A stretch of DNA of 64,000 nt from Comamonadaceae bacterium (GCA_947374535.1 CANCCJ010000003.1:34556-98555), one strand, 5' to 3'. Shown: positions 44,839-57,416, counted from the stretch's first letter. A program made the numbers and translations. Notes: generated by a model from the letters alone, not told the origin.

Positions 44839-45510
44839 ATGGCATCACCTCTCGACCTCGAAGAACAAGAACAACTCGATGAGCTCAAGCACTTTTGGAA
44901 GCGCTGGGGCGACCTCATCACTTGGGTGTTGATCGCTGTTTTGGCTGGCTATGCCGCTTGGATGGGCTGGCAGTCTTATGCGACCAAGCAAGCTGCGCAA
45001 TCTGCCGCGTTGTACGACACAGTGGAACGTGCGGCCCTTGGTGCGGACATGGCCTTGCTCGACCGCTCTGTGAGCGACATCAAAGACAAATTTGCCAGCA
45101 CCACCTACGCGCAACAAGCGGCGATGTTGGCTGCGCGTGTCTACCAAGACAAAGATCGCAAAGCCGATGCCAAAGTGCAACTTGCGTGGGTGGTCGACAA
45201 AGCCAGCGACGATGGCTATCAAGCTTTGGCCCGTTTGCGTTTGGCAGCTTTGTTGATTGACGAGAAAGCCTTCGACGAAGCGCGCAAACAACTCACCGCC
45301 AAAACACCTGAAGCGTTCGCGCCATTGATGGCCGACCGCTTGGGTGACTTGGCCATGTTGCAGTCGCAGCCCGCAGAGGCTGTCCAGCACTACAAAAACG
45401 CGTGGAAAGGCTTTGAGCCCACCGCCGAGTACCGCCGCTTGGTGGCTGTGAAATTGGCTGCTTTGGGTGCCGACCCCGAAGACACATCTGCTGTGGAGAG
45501 CAAAAAGTGA
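44839..45510 (+). CDS. yfgM: YfgM-family TPR membrane protein
   Basis: 223 residues. A cytoplasmic acidic N-terminus (LDLEEQEQLDELKHFWKRW) precedes a single membrane segment (about 29-47, WVLIAVLAGYAAWMGW) and a periplasmic tetratricopeptide-like region. In E. coli YfgM binds the SecYEG translocon and periplasmic chaperones. The yfgM-bamB-der order is standard. Its stop overlaps the bamB start as ATGA-type coupling (GTGA). Confidence 0.93.
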   Translation: MASPLDLEEQEQLDELKHFWKRWGDLITWVLIAVLAGYAAWMGWQSYATKQAAQSAALYDTVERAALGADMALLDRSVSDIKDKFASTTYAQQAAMLAARVYQDKDRKADAKVQLAWVVDKASDDGYQALARLRLAALLIDEKAFDEARKQLTAKTPEAFAPLMADRLGDLAMLQSQPAEAVQHYKNAWKGFEPTAEYRRLVAVKLAALGADPEDTSAVESKK

Positions 45511-46658
45511 ACACAACACCGTCTCGCTGGATCCCCATCACGCGCTCAGCCGTGACGCGCTTTGCTTTGGCAGGCGTGTGCGTGGTCTTGGCCGCTTGCT
45601 CCGGTCCTTCGCGACCCAAACCTACTGAAATTCAGGGCGTGTCCGTGCTGCAAGACGTGCGCACCAGTTGGACAGCCAACGTGGGCAAGGTCGATTTCCC
45701 CTTGGTGGTGTCGGTATTTGAAGATCGCATTGCTTTGGCCAATAGCCAAGGCGTGGTTGCTGTGCTGGATGCAGCCACCGGCAAAGACATGTGGCGCTTG
45801 AAACTCGACCAAGCCATCGCCGCGGGCGTGGGCAGCGATGGCCAGCAAGTGGCTGTGGTCACGCGTAACAACGAACTGGTCACCTTGCAAGACGGCAAAG
45901 TGCAGTGGCGACAAAAACTTCCTGCCCAATCCTTCACCGCGCCCTTGGTGGCCGGTGCGCGTGTGTTCGTGTTGACCGCAGACCGCTCAGTGATGGCTTT
46001 TGATGGCGTGACGGGGCGTCAGCTTTGGACGCAACAACGCCCAGGAGAGCCTTTGGTGCTCAAGCAGGCAGGCGTTTTGTTGGCCTTTAAGAATACTTTG
46101 GTGGTGGGCTTATCTGGCCGCTTGGTTGGTTTAGATCCAACCACGGGTGTGGTTCGCTGGGAGTCCGCCATCGCCACACCGCGTGGCACGAATGATGTGG
46201 AGCGTTTGGTCGACTTAGTCAGTCCAGCTGATCGTGTGGGCGACGTGGTGTGTGCCCGTGCATTCCAAACCGCTGTGGGTTGCGTGAATGCCGAGCGCGG
46301 TCAAGGCGTATGGACCCGTCCTTCCGTGGGTGAGATGGGTGTGAGTGGCAACGACAACTTGCTGATCACACCTTTGTCCAACGGCGTGGTGCAAGCATGG
46401 AATCGTGCAACGGGCGAGCGTTTGTGGGAAAACGAGCGCTTGAAATATCGCAGTTTGAGCGCACCTCTGGTCACACCACGCGGTGTGCTGGTGGCCGACA
46501 ACGGGGGCTGGCTCTACCTCTTGTCGTTGGCAGATGGTGCTTTGCTGAACCGCATCAAGCTCGACACCGAAGAATTGGCGACGGCTCCTGTGTTTGCAGG
46601 TGGGCGCTATGTGGTGGTCACACGCGAAGGTCGCGTGACTGGCCTCCAAATCCCGTAA
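45507..46658 (+). CDS. bamB: Outer membrane protein assembly factor BamB
   Basis: A lipoprotein of the BAM complex with a signal ending in lipobox VLAAC (Cys31) and an eight-bladed PQQ-like propeller. Repeats include VVAVLDAATGKDMWRL, MAFDGVTGRQLWTQQ, LVGLDPTTGVVRWES and VQAWNRATGERLWEN. The start is GTG overlapping the yfgM stop. Together with BamD (35154-35963) it gives two BAM lipoproteins in the window. BamA is not here. Confidence 0.96.
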   Translation: MNTTPSRWIPITRSAVTRFALAGVCVVLAACSGPSRPKPTEIQGVSVLQDVRTSWTANVGKVDFPLVVSVFEDRIALANSQGVVAVLDAATGKDMWRLKLDQAIAAGVGSDGQQVAVVTRNNELVTLQDGKVQWRQKLPAQSFTAPLVAGARVFVLTADRSVMAFDGVTGRQLWTQQRPGEPLVLKQAGVLLAFKNTLVVGLSGRLVGLDPTTGVVRWESAIATPRGTNDVERLVDLVSPADRVGDVVCARAFQTAVGCVNAERGQGVWTRPSVGEMGVSGNDNLLITPLSNGVVQAWNRATGERLWENERLKYRSLSAPLVTPRGVLVADNGGWLYLLSLADGALLNRIKLDTEELATAPVFAGGRYVVVTREGRVTGLQIP

Positions 46659-46682
46659 TTGGGAAAGTTAAAGGATTAAGTT

Positions 46683-48023
46683 TTGAAACCCGTATTGGCC
46701 CTTGTGGGCCGCCCCAACGTTGGCAAGTCCACGTTGTTCAACCGCTTGACCAAATCGCGTGACGCCATCGTGGCCGACTTCGCGGGCTTGACCCGTGACC
46801 GTCACTACGGCAACGCGCGATTCGATAAGCATGAATTCATCGTCATCGACACCGGTGGTTTTGAGCCCACTGCTGACAACGGCATCTACAAAGAGATGGC
46901 GCGTCAAACCCAACAAGCCGTGGCTGAGGCCGATGTGGTGGTGTTTGTGGTGGATGCGCGTGGGGGCATTTCTGCCCAAGATCACGACATCGCTAACTAC
47001 CTGCGTCGCTTGGGTAAGCCAACGATTCTTGTGGCCAACAAAGCCGAGGGCATGACCGAAGGCGCTCAGCTGGTGGAGTTCTACGAGCTGGGTTTGGGCG
47101 CTGTGTTGCCCATATCCGCCTCGCATGGCCAAGGCATTCGCGACATGATGGCCAGCGCTTTGGCGCCTTTGAATCTTGCCGATCCACAAGACGAAGATGC
47201 CAACGTCGACAACGGCACCATCAAGCTGGCCGTGGCCGGTCGTCCCAACGTGGGCAAATCCACCCTCATCAACACCTGGCTTGGCGAAGAGCGCTTGGTG
47301 GCGTTTGACATGCCGGGTACCACGCGTGACGCCATCAGCGTTCCGTTTGAGCGTAACGGTCAGATGTTTGAACTCATCGACACGGCAGGTTTGCGACGCA
47401 AGGGCAAAGTGTTTGAAGCGATTGAGAAATTCTCTGTCGTCAAAACCCTGCAAGCAATTGAATCTGCCAATGTGGTGTTGCTGTTGCTCGATGCCACCCA
47501 AGGTGTGACCGACCAAGACGCCCACATTGCAGGCTACATCTTGGAAAGCGGCCGTGCTGTGGTGTTGGCTGTGAACAAATGGGACGCCGTGGACGCTTAC
47601 CAGCGCGAATTGCTGATGCGCTCGATCGAGACCCGTTTGCCATTCTTGAAGTTTGCCGCCATGCACTTCATTTCGGCCAAAAAACGCCAAGGCTTGGGGC
47701 CTTTGTGGGGGGCGATTGCGCAAGCTCACAAGGCAGCCATGTGCAAGATGCCAACGCCTATGTTGACGCGCTTGTTGCTTGAAGCCGTGCAATTTCAGTC
47801 ACCACAACGCGGCGGCATGTACCGCCCCAAGTTGCGTTATGCCCACCAAGGCGGCATGAACCCACCCATCATCGTGATTCACGGTAATTCGCTGGAGCAC
47901 GTGACCGAGACCTACAAACGGTTCTTGGAAGGGCGTTTCCGCAAAGCCTTTAATTTGGAAGGCACGCCCTTGCGAATTGAGATGAAGACCTCAAGTAACC
48001 CCTACGCAGGCAAAGACGACTGA
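46683..48023 (+). CDS. der: Ribosome-associated GTPase Der (EngA)
   Basis: 446 residues with two tandem GTPase domains and a C-terminal KH-like domain, involved in 50S assembly. G1 motifs are GRPNVGKS at 9-16 and again near 183-190. DTGGFE and [10 protein letters not shown] are the two G3 regions, and NKWDAVD is the second G4. The start is TTG preceded by AAGGA eight bases upstream. It follows bamB after 24 bases. Confidence 0.97.
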   Translation: MKPVLALVGRPNVGKSTLFNRLTKSRDAIVADFAGLTRDRHYGNARFDKHEFIVIDTGGFEPTADNGIYKEMARQTQQAVAEADVVVFVVDARGGISAQDHDIANYLRRLGKPTILVANKAEGMTEGAQLVEFYELGLGAVLPISASHGQGIRDMMASALAPLNLADPQDEDANVDNGTIKLAVAGRPNVGKSTLINTWLGEERLVAFDMPGTTRDAISVPFERNGQMFELIDTAGLRRKGKVFEAIEKFSVVKTLQAIESANVVLLLLDATQGVTDQDAHIAGYILESGRAVVLAVNKWDAVDAYQRELLMRSIETRLPFLKFAAMHFISAKKRQGLGPLWGAIAQAHKAAMCKMPTPMLTRLLLEAVQFQSPQRGGMYRPKLRYAHQGGMNPPIIVIHGNSLEHVTETYKRFLEGRFRKAFNLEGTPLRIEMKTSSNPYAGKDD

Positions 48024-48090
48024 GCTACGAAGCCTTAGGGCTCTGTGGTAACGTGGGATTTCTTTCAACTACACAGACACGGAGAATATC

Positions 48091-48357
48091 GTGAACACCG
48101 ACAACTCAAAGAACAAAGGCCAACTGTTGCAAGACCCATTTTTGAACATCCTGCGCCGCGAGCATGTGCCCGTGTCCATTTATTTGGTCAACGGCATCAA
48201 GCTGCAAGGCCAAATCGAATCATTTGACCAATACGTGGTGTTGCTGCGCAACACCGTGACGCAAATGGTCTACAAACACGCCATCTCGACCATCGTGCCG
48301 GGCCGCGCTGTCAATTTCAACGCCACAGACGGCACCGGCAGCTCGCCTGAAGTCTGA
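48091..48357 (+). CDS. hfq: RNA chaperone Hfq
   Basis: 88 residues. The Sm1 and Sm2 segments are visible: [38 protein letters not shown] and [12 protein letters not shown]. The hexamer pairs small RNAs with messages. The N-terminus is a few residues longer than usual ([10 protein letters not shown]). The start is GTG with GGAG eight bases upstream. A strong terminator follows, yet hflX lies only 68 bases downstream, so read-through may couple them as in other proteobacteria. Confidence 0.98.
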   Translation: MNTDNSKNKGQLLQDPFLNILRREHVPVSIYLVNGIKLQGQIESFDQYVVLLRNTVTQMVYKHAISTIVPGRAVNFNATDGTGSSPEV

Positions 48358-48372
48358 GCTTGAACGCTCTGC

Positions 48373-48399
48373 AAAAAGGGCTGTTTCAGCCCTTTTTTT
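48373..48399 (+). terminator. Rho-independent terminator between hfq and hflX
   Basis: AAAGGGCTG (48375-48383) pairs with CAGCCCTTT (48387-48395) around a TTT loop, extended by A/T pairs and a seven-T tract. Confidence 0.95.
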
Positions 48400-48424
48400 A
48401 CGTCTTACTTTTTAGAACCAACGC

Positions 48425-49588
48425 TTGAACGACACATCTCACAACACCGCTGGCGTCACCATCTTGGTAGGAGTCGATTTTGGATTGCCGCATTTTGATG
48501 GCGAGCTAGAAGAACTCGGGCTGCTCGCCGAAACCGCGGGCTTAAAGCCTGTGGCGCGTATCACTTGCAAGCGCAAAGCGCCAGACGCGGCTCTCTTTGT
48601 GGGCAGTGGCAAGGCCGACGAAATCAAAGAACTGGCCCTCATGCACGGTGCCACTGAGATTTTGTTTGACCAGTCACTCAGCCCCGCGCAGCAACGCAAC
48701 TTGGAGCGCCACATGGGCGTGGCGGTGAACGACCGCACCTTGTTGATTTTGGAAATCTTTGCCCAACGCGCTCGCAGTCACGAAGGCAAGTTGCAGGTCG
48801 AGCTGGCCAAGCTGCAATACCTCAGCACGCGCTTGGTACGCCGTTGGTCGCACTTGGAGCGTCAAAGCGGCGGCATTGGTATGCGCGGTGGTCCTGGTGA
48901 AACCCAGATTGAGCTGGACCGCCGCATGATCAACGATTCGATCAAGCGCACCCGTGAGCGCCTTGAGAAAGTCAAAAAGCAACGCAGCACCCAGCGCCGC
49001 CAGCGCAACCGTCGCGACGCCTTCACCATTTCGCTGGTGGGCTACACCAACGCAGGTAAATCCACCTTGTTCAACGCTTTGGTCAAGGCCCGCGCCTATG
49101 CGGCTGACCAACTGTTTGCCACGCTGGACACCACCACCCGTCAGCTGTATTTGGGCAACGCCGATGGCACAGGCCGTTCGGTGTCTTTGTCAGACACGGT
49201 GGGGTTTATCCGCGATTTGCCTCATGGTTTGATTGATGCCTTCCAAGCCACCTTGCAAGAGGCGGCTGATGCCACGCTTTTGATGCATGTGGTCCATGCG
49301 TCCAACCCCAATTACCCCGAACAAATGGACGAGGTGCAAAAGGTCTTGGCCGAGATTGGCGCGGCCGATGTGCCGCAGGTCTTGGTGTTTAACAAGCTCG
49401 ATGCCATGAGCCCTGAGACCCGCCCGAAGCAGCTGCATGACCATTACACGGTGGATGGTCAAAGCCTGCCGCGCTTTTTTGTGAGTGCCCAAACGGGCGA
49501 GGGCGTGTCGGCCTTGCGTGAGTTTTTGGCACAAGAAGCATTGGCCAAGATGCCTGAAGACGATGCAAACTCGCATGAATTGGTATGA
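48425..49588 (+). CDS. hflX: Ribosome-splitting GTPase HflX
   Basis: 387 residues. The N-terminal HflX domain (KPVARITCKRKAPDAALFVGSGKADEI region, about 40-66) and the coiled segment with GIGMRGGPGETQIE lead into the G domain. G1 is GYTNAGKST near 205, the switch has DTVGFIRDLPHGLIDAF and the G4 is FNKLD. It can split stalled 70S ribosomes in E. coli. The start appears to be TTG 48425, with no strong ribosome site. It shares the locus with hfq, hflK and hflC. Confidence 0.95.
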   Translation: MNDTSHNTAGVTILVGVDFGLPHFDGELEELGLLAETAGLKPVARITCKRKAPDAALFVGSGKADEIKELALMHGATEILFDQSLSPAQQRNLERHMGVAVNDRTLLILEIFAQRARSHEGKLQVELAKLQYLSTRLVRRWSHLERQSGGIGMRGGPGETQIELDRRMINDSIKRTRERLEKVKKQRSTQRRQRNRRDAFTISLVGYTNAGKSTLFNALVKARAYAADQLFATLDTTTRQLYLGNADGTGRSVSLSDTVGFIRDLPHGLIDAFQATLQEAADATLLMHVVHASNPNYPEQMDEVQKVLAEIGAADVPQVLVFNKLDAMSPETRPKQLHDHYTVDGQSLPRFFVSAQTGEGVSALREFLAQEALAKMPEDDANSHELV

Positions 49589-49631
49589 ACCTGTTTCATT
49601 AGGCACAATCAAGACTTCAGAGAAGAAAAAT

Positions 49632-51029
49632 ATGACGCGCATGAACTCCAATACCCACACGGTCAGCCCCATTTCTTGGCGTGCACGATTGCTCGGCATG
49701 TTCAACCTCAACGACGGCCGCTGGGGCCGCGACAAAGACGGACATCCCACGTTTGACCCCAATGGTGGTCAGCAACCCACGCCCACCGAAGAGAAAAAAC
49801 CACAAGAACCACCACGCCCACCGGCCGGCTCTGGCGTGGGTGGCCCGCCAGATTTAGACGAGCTCTGGCGTGATTTCAATGCCAAGCTCTCGGGTTTGTT
49901 TGGCAATAAAAATGGCGGCTCAGAGCCTCCAAGCAACAACGGTGGCCCTAATGGCTCTAACGGTCCTGATTTCAAGGTGGCGAGCTTTGGCATCGGTGTG
50001 GTTGGCGCTGTTGCGTTGGCCATTTGGCTCAGCACAGGTTTCTTCATCGTGCAAGAGGGCCAGCAAGCAGTCATCACGCAATTTGGTCGTTACCACTCCA
50101 CTGTGGGTGCCGGTTTCAACTGGCGTTTGCCTTACCCATTCCAGCGACACGAACTCGTGTTCGTGACGCAAATTCGCTCGGTGGACGTGGGCCGTGACAA
50201 CATCGTCAAAGCCACAGGCTTGCGCGAGTCGGCCATGCTGACCGAAGACGAGAATATTTTAGAAATCAAGTTCGCGGTGCAATACCGTTTGACCGACGCA
50301 CGCGCCTATTTGTTTGAGACCAAAAACCCCACGGACACCGTGGTGCAAGCCGCTGAAACCGCTGTGCGCGAAGTGGTCGGCAAGATGAAGATGGATGCGG
50401 CGATGTCTGAAGAGCGTGACCAAATCGGCCCACGCATTCGCACCATCATGCAAGCCATCCTTGACCAATACAAAGTGGGTATCGAGGTGGTCGGCATCAA
50501 CTTGCAACAAGGCGGCGTTCGTCCCCCCGAGCAAGTGCAAGCCGCTTTTGACGATGTACTCAAAGCCGGTCAAGAACGCGAACGTGCCAAGAACGAAGCC
50601 GAAGCCTACGCCAACGATGTGGTGCCTCGCGCTGTGGGCGCGGCTTCGCGTTTGAAGCAAGAGGCCGATGGTTACAAAGCCCGTATCGTGGCGCAAGCCG
50701 AAGGCGATGCCCAACGCTTCAAGTTGTTGGTGGGCGAATACCAAAAGGCCCCGCAAGTCATGCGCGACCGTTTGTACATTGATGCCATGCAACAGATTTA
50801 CAGCAACACCACCAAAGTGTTGGTGGACACCAAGCAGGGTTCCAACTTGTTGTATTTGCCGCTGGACAAAATCATTCAGCAAAGCAACCTAGCCAATGGG
50901 GCGACGCCTGTCGCGCCTGCTGACGCGACGCATAACGCGACAAGCACGACCACCACCAACCCAGCCGCTGCTGCATCGGCTGATGCCCGCGCACGCGATG
51001 GTCGTTCACGCGACCGTGATGGCCGCTGA
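49632..51029 (+). CDS. hflK: HflK, SPFH-domain subunit of the FtsH-modulating complex
   Basis: 465 residues. A long Gly/Pro/Asn-rich cytoplasmic N-terminus (about 1-115) precedes one membrane segment (GIGVVGAVALAIWLSTGFFI, about 119-138). A band-7/SPFH domain (EGQQAVITQFGRYHSTVGAG) and a Glu/Ala-rich helical region follow, ending in a disordered tail. With HflC it forms a membrane cage around FtsH. The ATG at 49632 follows AGAGAAG. A second ATG at 49641 is equally possible. Confidence 0.95.
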   Translation: MTRMNSNTHTVSPISWRARLLGMFNLNDGRWGRDKDGHPTFDPNGGQQPTPTEEKKPQEPPRPPAGSGVGGPPDLDELWRDFNAKLSGLFGNKNGGSEPPSNNGGPNGSNGPDFKVASFGIGVVGAVALAIWLSTGFFIVQEGQQAVITQFGRYHSTVGAGFNWRLPYPFQRHELVFVTQIRSVDVGRDNIVKATGLRESAMLTEDENILEIKFAVQYRLTDARAYLFETKNPTDTVVQAAETAVREVVGKMKMDAAMSEERDQIGPRIRTIMQAILDQYKVGIEVVGINLQQGGVRPPEQVQAAFDDVLKAGQERERAKNEAEAYANDVVPRAVGAASRLKQEADGYKARIVAQAEGDAQRFKLLVGEYQKAPQVMRDRLYIDAMQQIYSNTTKVLVDTKQGSNLLYLPLDKIIQQSNLANGATPVAPADATHNATSTTTTNPAAAASADARARDGRSRDRDGR

Positions 51030-51042
51030 TAGGGAAACGAAC

Positions 51043-51951
51043 ATGAAAAACAACAAAATCGGTTTTTATATTGCTTCAGTGATGCTGGCCTTGGCGGTGC
51101 TCAGCTCTACGCTGTTTGTGGTCGATCAACGCCAATTCGGGGTGGTGTATTCCTTCGGTCAAATCAAGAGCGTCATCACGGAGCCCGGCTTGAATATCAA
51201 GCTGCCGCCACCGTTCCAAAACGTCAGCTACATCGACAAGCGTTTGCTCACACTCGACAACGCCGACACCGAGCCCATGCTCACGGCTGAAAAACAACGT
51301 GTGGTGATTGACTGGTACGCCCGTTGGCGCATCACCGACCCATCGCAATACATTCGCAACGTCGGCTTGGATGAAAACGCAGGTGCCATTCAACTCGCCC
51401 GCGTGGTGCGCAATGCGTTTCAAGAGGAAATCAACAAGCGCACGGTGAAAGAGTTGCTCTCGCTCAAGCGCGAAGAGTTGCTTGAAAACGTCAAGCGTGA
51501 AGTCTTGTTGGCCGTCAAAGGTGCCAAGCCTTGGGGTGTGGACGTGATTGATGTACGCATCACCCGCTCTGACTATGTGGACGCGATCACTGAGTCGGTC
51601 TATCGCCGCATGGAAGCCGAGCGTAAGCGCGTGGCCAACGAGTTGCGTTCCACCGGTGCAGCCGAAGGTGAAAAAATTCGTGCCGATGCTGACCGCCAAC
51701 GCGAAGTGACCGTGGCCAATGCCTACCGCGAAGCGCAAAAAATCAAAGGCGAGGGCGATGCCGAGGCTGCGCGTTTGTATGCTGACTCGTTTGGTCGCGA
51801 TGCCAACTTTGCGCAGTTCTACCGCAGCTTGGAAGCCTACAAAACCACATTCAGTAAAAAGAGCGACGTGATGGTGGTAGACCCATCCAGCGACTTTTTC
51901 AAAGCCCTGCGTGGCAGTGGTGGTGGCAGCGCCCCAGCCTCTAAGAAGTAA
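51043..51951 (+). CDS. hflC: HflC, SPFH-domain partner of HflK
   Basis: 302 residues with an N-terminal membrane segment (about 6-25) and an SPFH domain (LFVVDQRQFGVVYSFGQIK). A long helical region with AEGEKIRADADRQREVTVAN follows, typical of HflC. The ATG at 51043 lies 13 bases after the hflK stop with GGGAAACG upstream. Upstream in-frame codons belong to hflK in another frame. It ends shortly before a DUF2065 gene. Confidence 0.96.
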   Translation: MKNNKIGFYIASVMLALAVLSSTLFVVDQRQFGVVYSFGQIKSVITEPGLNIKLPPPFQNVSYIDKRLLTLDNADTEPMLTAEKQRVVIDWYARWRITDPSQYIRNVGLDENAGAIQLARVVRNAFQEEINKRTVKELLSLKREELLENVKREVLLAVKGAKPWGVDVIDVRITRSDYVDAITESVYRRMEAERKRVANELRSTGAAEGEKIRADADRQREVTVANAYREAQKIKGEGDAEAARLYADSFGRDANFAQFYRSLEAYKTTFSKKSDVMVVDPSSDFFKALRGSGGGSAPASKK

Positions 51952-51963
51952 AAGGCCCCTCGT

Positions 51964-52158
51964 ATGAGCTTTGACGGCGATACGCTGTGGGTTGCGTTCG
52001 GACTGATGCTGATTTTTGAAGGCGTCTTTCCGTTTGTGTCGCCCCAAGGTTGGCGAGACAAAATGGCGCAAATCTTGGTGCTTGAGGACGGTCAAATCCG
52101 CTTTTTCGGTTTGGTCTGCGTCTTGGTGGGTCTTTTGATGTTGTGGTGGCTGAGTTAA
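51964..52158 (+). CDS. DUF2065 small inner-membrane protein (YjeT-like)
   Basis: 64 residues with two hydrophobic helices ([18 protein letters not shown] and [17 protein letters not shown]) joined by a short polar loop with GWRDKMAQI. It matches the YjeT/DUF2065 pattern, which is regularly found beside hflC. Function unknown. The start lies 12 bases after hflC. Confidence 0.9.
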   Translation: MSFDGDTLWVAFGLMLIFEGVFPFVSPQGWRDKMAQILVLEDGQIRFFGLVCVLVGLLMLWWLS

Positions 52159-52173
52159 GGGCGATAAGCCCTG

Positions 52174-52179
52174 TAAAAT
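52174..52179 (+). promoter_or_regulatory. Candidate -10 hexamer for hisZ
   Basis: TAAAAT, preceded by CCCTG and followed by CTCGG, lies 29 bases before the hisZ ATG. It is the only promoter-like element in the 49-base gap. Confidence 0.4.
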
Positions 52180-52207
52180 CTCGGTTTTAACAGCCTCCCT
52201 TAATTAC

Positions 52208-54749
<2,542 letters not shown>

Positions 54750-54792
54750 CACGGCGCACTGATTTCAGTTTTAATTTTGAAGGACCATTGAT

Positions 54793-55317
54793 ATGTTGAC
54801 CGAAGACGGCAAGCACCTGTACGTGTCTTACGACGAGTACCACAACCTGATTGAAAAACTCGCCATCAAGATTCACCAATCTGGCTGGGAATTTGACACC
54901 ATCCTTTGCTTGGCCCGTGGCGGTATGCGCCCCGGTGATATCTTGTCGCGCATCTTCGATAAACCTTTGGCCATCATGTCCACCAGCTCGTACCGCGCTG
55001 ACGCAGGTACGGTGCAAGGTCATTTGGACATCGCCCGTTTCATCACCACCCCCAAAGGCGAAATCGCTGGCCGCGTGTTGTTGGTCGACGATTTGGCTGA
55101 CACGGGCCACACCCTGAAGGCAGTGGTGGACCAGCTCAAGAACAACTACGCACCCATCACCGAATTGCGCACCGCCGTGATTTGGACCAAAGGCGTGTCG
55201 GAATTCAAACCCGATTACTCGATGGACTACTTGGCCACGAACCCTTGGATTCACCAGCCCTTTGAGCCATATGACAGCATGCGTCCCGCCGCATTGCTGG
55301 AGAAGTGGAAGGTTTAA
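54793..55317 (+). CDS. Purine-type phosphoribosyltransferase
   Basis: 174 residues of the type I PRTase fold. The PRPP-binding signature is RVLLVDDLADTGHTL near 93-107, and ILCLARGGMRPGD is the pyrophosphate loop. It resembles xanthine-guanine or hypoxanthine phosphoribosyltransferases, which fits its place after purA. The exact base is not clear. The ATG is preceded by GAAGGA. A terminator follows, closing the purA transcript. Confidence 0.9.
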   Translation: MLTEDGKHLYVSYDEYHNLIEKLAIKIHQSGWEFDTILCLARGGMRPGDILSRIFDKPLAIMSTSSYRADAGTVQGHLDIARFITTPKGEIAGRVLLVDDLADTGHTLKAVVDQLKNNYAPITELRTAVIWTKGVSEFKPDYSMDYLATNPWIHQPFEPYDSMRPAALLEKWKV

Positions 55318-55334
55318 TCTTTCGCGCTTCGTGA

Positions 55335-55362
55335 AAAACTCCGCTGCGGCGGAGTTTTTTTT
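55335..55362 (+). terminator. Rho-independent terminator after the phosphoribosyltransferase gene
   Basis: AAACTCCG (55336-55343) pairs with CGGAGTTT (55350-55357) around CTGCGG, followed by a T run. Confidence 0.93.
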
Positions 55363-55382
55363 GCCTGTCGTAATATGTGTTT

Positions 55383-56606
55383 ATGTCACGCAGCACACAC
55401 CTCATCCATCACCCGTACCAAGCCCCCACTGAATTTGAAGCACCCCAAGTAGGCGTGTTCAAAGCCTCCACGGTGATCTTTCCCAACGTTGCGTCCATGC
55501 GTACGCGCGAGTGGATGGACAAGTCGGCTTACACCTACGGCTTGCACGGCACACCCACCACCTTCACCTTAGAAGAACGCTTGGCTACGCTGGAAGGCGG
55601 CACGCATTGCATCTTGACGCCCAGCGGCTTGGCCGCCATTGCGCAGGTGGATTTTGCGCTGCTCCAAGCAGGCGACGAGGTGTTGATTCCCGACAACGCC
55701 TACGCACCCAACAAGTCGCTGGCTGAAGGGGAGTTGGCGCGCTTTGGCATCACGCATCAGGTGTATGACGCGATGGATGTGAATGACTTGGCTGCACGCA
55801 TCACTGAGCGCACACGCTTGGTGTGGCTCGAAGCCGCTGGCTCTGTGACGATGGAGTTTCCCGACCTGATTGCCTTGGTGCAGCTGTGTCAGGCACGCGG
55901 TGTTTTGTGTGCACTCGACAACACGTGGGGCGCAGGCCTCGCGTTCAACGCCTTCGATTTACAACCAGGGCAGGGCGCAGAGCCCTTGGGCGTGGACTTG
56001 AGCATCCATGCGCTCACCAAATACCCCAGCGGTGGCGGCGATGTGTTGATGGGCAGCATCGTCACGCGCAGCAATGAATTGGCACGTTTGTTGAAGCTCA
56101 GCCACATGCGTTTGGGCACCGGCGTGGGGGCGAACGATGCCGAGATGGTGTTGCGCTCTTTGTCCAGCATGCCGCTGCGTTACCGCGCACAAGACACAGC
56201 AGCCCGCACATTGGCCGCATGGTGTGCCACGCAGCCCGCGTTCAGCCAAGTGTTGCATCCCGCGCTCAGCAGCGCACCCGGCCACGCGTATTGGCAGGAG
56301 CTCTGTGTCACACCCCATGAGCCTCAAGGCCTAGCCGCCGGCATCTTCAGCGTGGTCATGGATGCGCGTTTCTCCGCTCCCCAAGTGGATGCTTTTTGCG
56401 ATAGCCTGCAACTCTTCAAGATTGGCTACAGCTGGGGCGGGCCTATGAGTTTGGTGATGCCCTACAACATGGCCTCCAGCAGAAGCTGCTCCACCTCGCA
56501 TTTGAAGCAAGGGCGTGTGGTGCGCTTTTGCATCGGTCTTGAAGACGTGCACGATTTACAAACCGACATCTCGCGTGCCCTGCACGCCGCAAAATTGCAG
56601 ACCTAA
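55383..56606 (+). CDS. metC: Cystathionine beta-lyase-like PLP enzyme
   Basis: 407 residues of the Cys/Met metabolism PLP family (fold type I). The internal aldimine Lys is in SIHALTKYPSGGGDVLMGS near 213. DNTWGAGLAF supplies the PLP-contacting Asp, and YGLHGTPTTFTLEERLATLEGG is the active-site N-terminal segment. The TYGLHGTPT-type start and the missing gamma-synthase features favour cystathionine beta-lyase, which yields homocysteine for methionine synthesis. ATG 55383 is chosen over a GTG six bases upstream. Confidence 0.9.
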   Translation: MSRSTHLIHHPYQAPTEFEAPQVGVFKASTVIFPNVASMRTREWMDKSAYTYGLHGTPTTFTLEERLATLEGGTHCILTPSGLAAIAQVDFALLQAGDEVLIPDNAYAPNKSLAEGELARFGITHQVYDAMDVNDLAARITERTRLVWLEAAGSVTMEFPDLIALVQLCQARGVLCALDNTWGAGLAFNAFDLQPGQGAEPLGVDLSIHALTKYPSGGGDVLMGSIVTRSNELARLLKLSHMRLGTGVGANDAEMVLRSLSSMPLRYRAQDTAARTLAAWCATQPAFSQVLHPALSSAPGHAYWQELCVTPHEPQGLAAGIFSVVMDARFSAPQVDAFCDSLQLFKIGYSWGGPMSLVMPYNMASSRSCSTSHLKQGRVVRFCIGLEDVHDLQTDISRALHAAKLQT

Positions 56607-56623
56607 AACAGAAAGGGTTGAAC

Positions 56624-57409
56624 ATGCAGCAGCTGGTACCAGACGAGGCACACGACCGCATTGAAATCAACCCGATTCGTTTCAGCGATCCGCTTCGTTG
56701 GCTCTCGCGCGGCTTGCGCGACATGGTCTCGCAGCCCTTGATTGCGCTCTTCTACGGCGTGTGTTTTTGGGGGATGGCGCTGATTGTTGCTACGGTGTTC
56801 AAAACCAATCCTGAATACACCTTGTCAGCGGTGTCAGGGTGCTTGCTGGTGGGACCTTTCTTGGCTTTGGGCCTGTATGACGTGAGCATGCACATGGAAC
56901 GCAGCGAGCCACCCAGCATGACCAGCTCGCTCACCTGTTGGCAGCCCCACATACGCAGCATGGGCATGTTGATCATGGTCATGGTGGTGATTGAGCTGCT
57001 GTGGGGGCGCGCATCTTTGGTTGTATTTGCGGTGTTCTTCAACAGCGCGGGTATGCCTACGACGGCCACGGTGTTAGAGGCGGTCTTCAATCCTCAGAAT
57101 TGGGAGTTTGTGGTGGCCTACATCTGTGTGGGCGGTTTCTTTGCTGGGCTGGTGTTCGCCACCATGATGGTGTCCATCCCGATGATTTTGGACCGCGACA
57201 CCGACGCCATCACCGCGTGCATCACCAGCCTGCGTGTGTTTGTGGACCACACGGCTGTGTCGGTGTTTTGGGGTTTGCTCATCACCGTTTTGTCGGTGGT
57301 GGCGATGTTGCCTTCAGCCGCAGGCCTGCTGGTGGTGGGCCCCTGGCTGGGCTTTGCCAGTTGGCACGCTTACCGCGCTTCAGTGCATGTGACGCCGCCG
57401 AACGTGTGA
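56624..57409 (+). CDS. DUF2189 multi-pass membrane protein
   Basis: 261 residues with about six hydrophobic segments. An N-terminal soluble stretch has INPIRFSDPLRWLSRGLRD, followed by PLIALFYGVCFWGMALIV. The late block VSIPMILDRDTDAITACITS is the pattern I associate with DUF2189. No transport or enzyme motif is visible. AAAGGG lies six bases before ATG 56624. A TTG at 56618 is a poorer choice. It ends 7 bases from the convergent mnmH gene. Confidence 0.85.
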   Translation: MQQLVPDEAHDRIEINPIRFSDPLRWLSRGLRDMVSQPLIALFYGVCFWGMALIVATVFKTNPEYTLSAVSGCLLVGPFLALGLYDVSMHMERSEPPSMTSSLTCWQPHIRSMGMLIMVMVVIELLWGRASLVVFAVFFNSAGMPTTATVLEAVFNPQNWEFVVAYICVGGFFAGLVFATMMVSIPMILDRDTDAITACITSLRVFVDHTAVSVFWGLLITVLSVVAMLPSAAGLLVVGPWLGFASWHAYRASVHVTPPNV

Positions 57410-57416
57410 AGGCGCT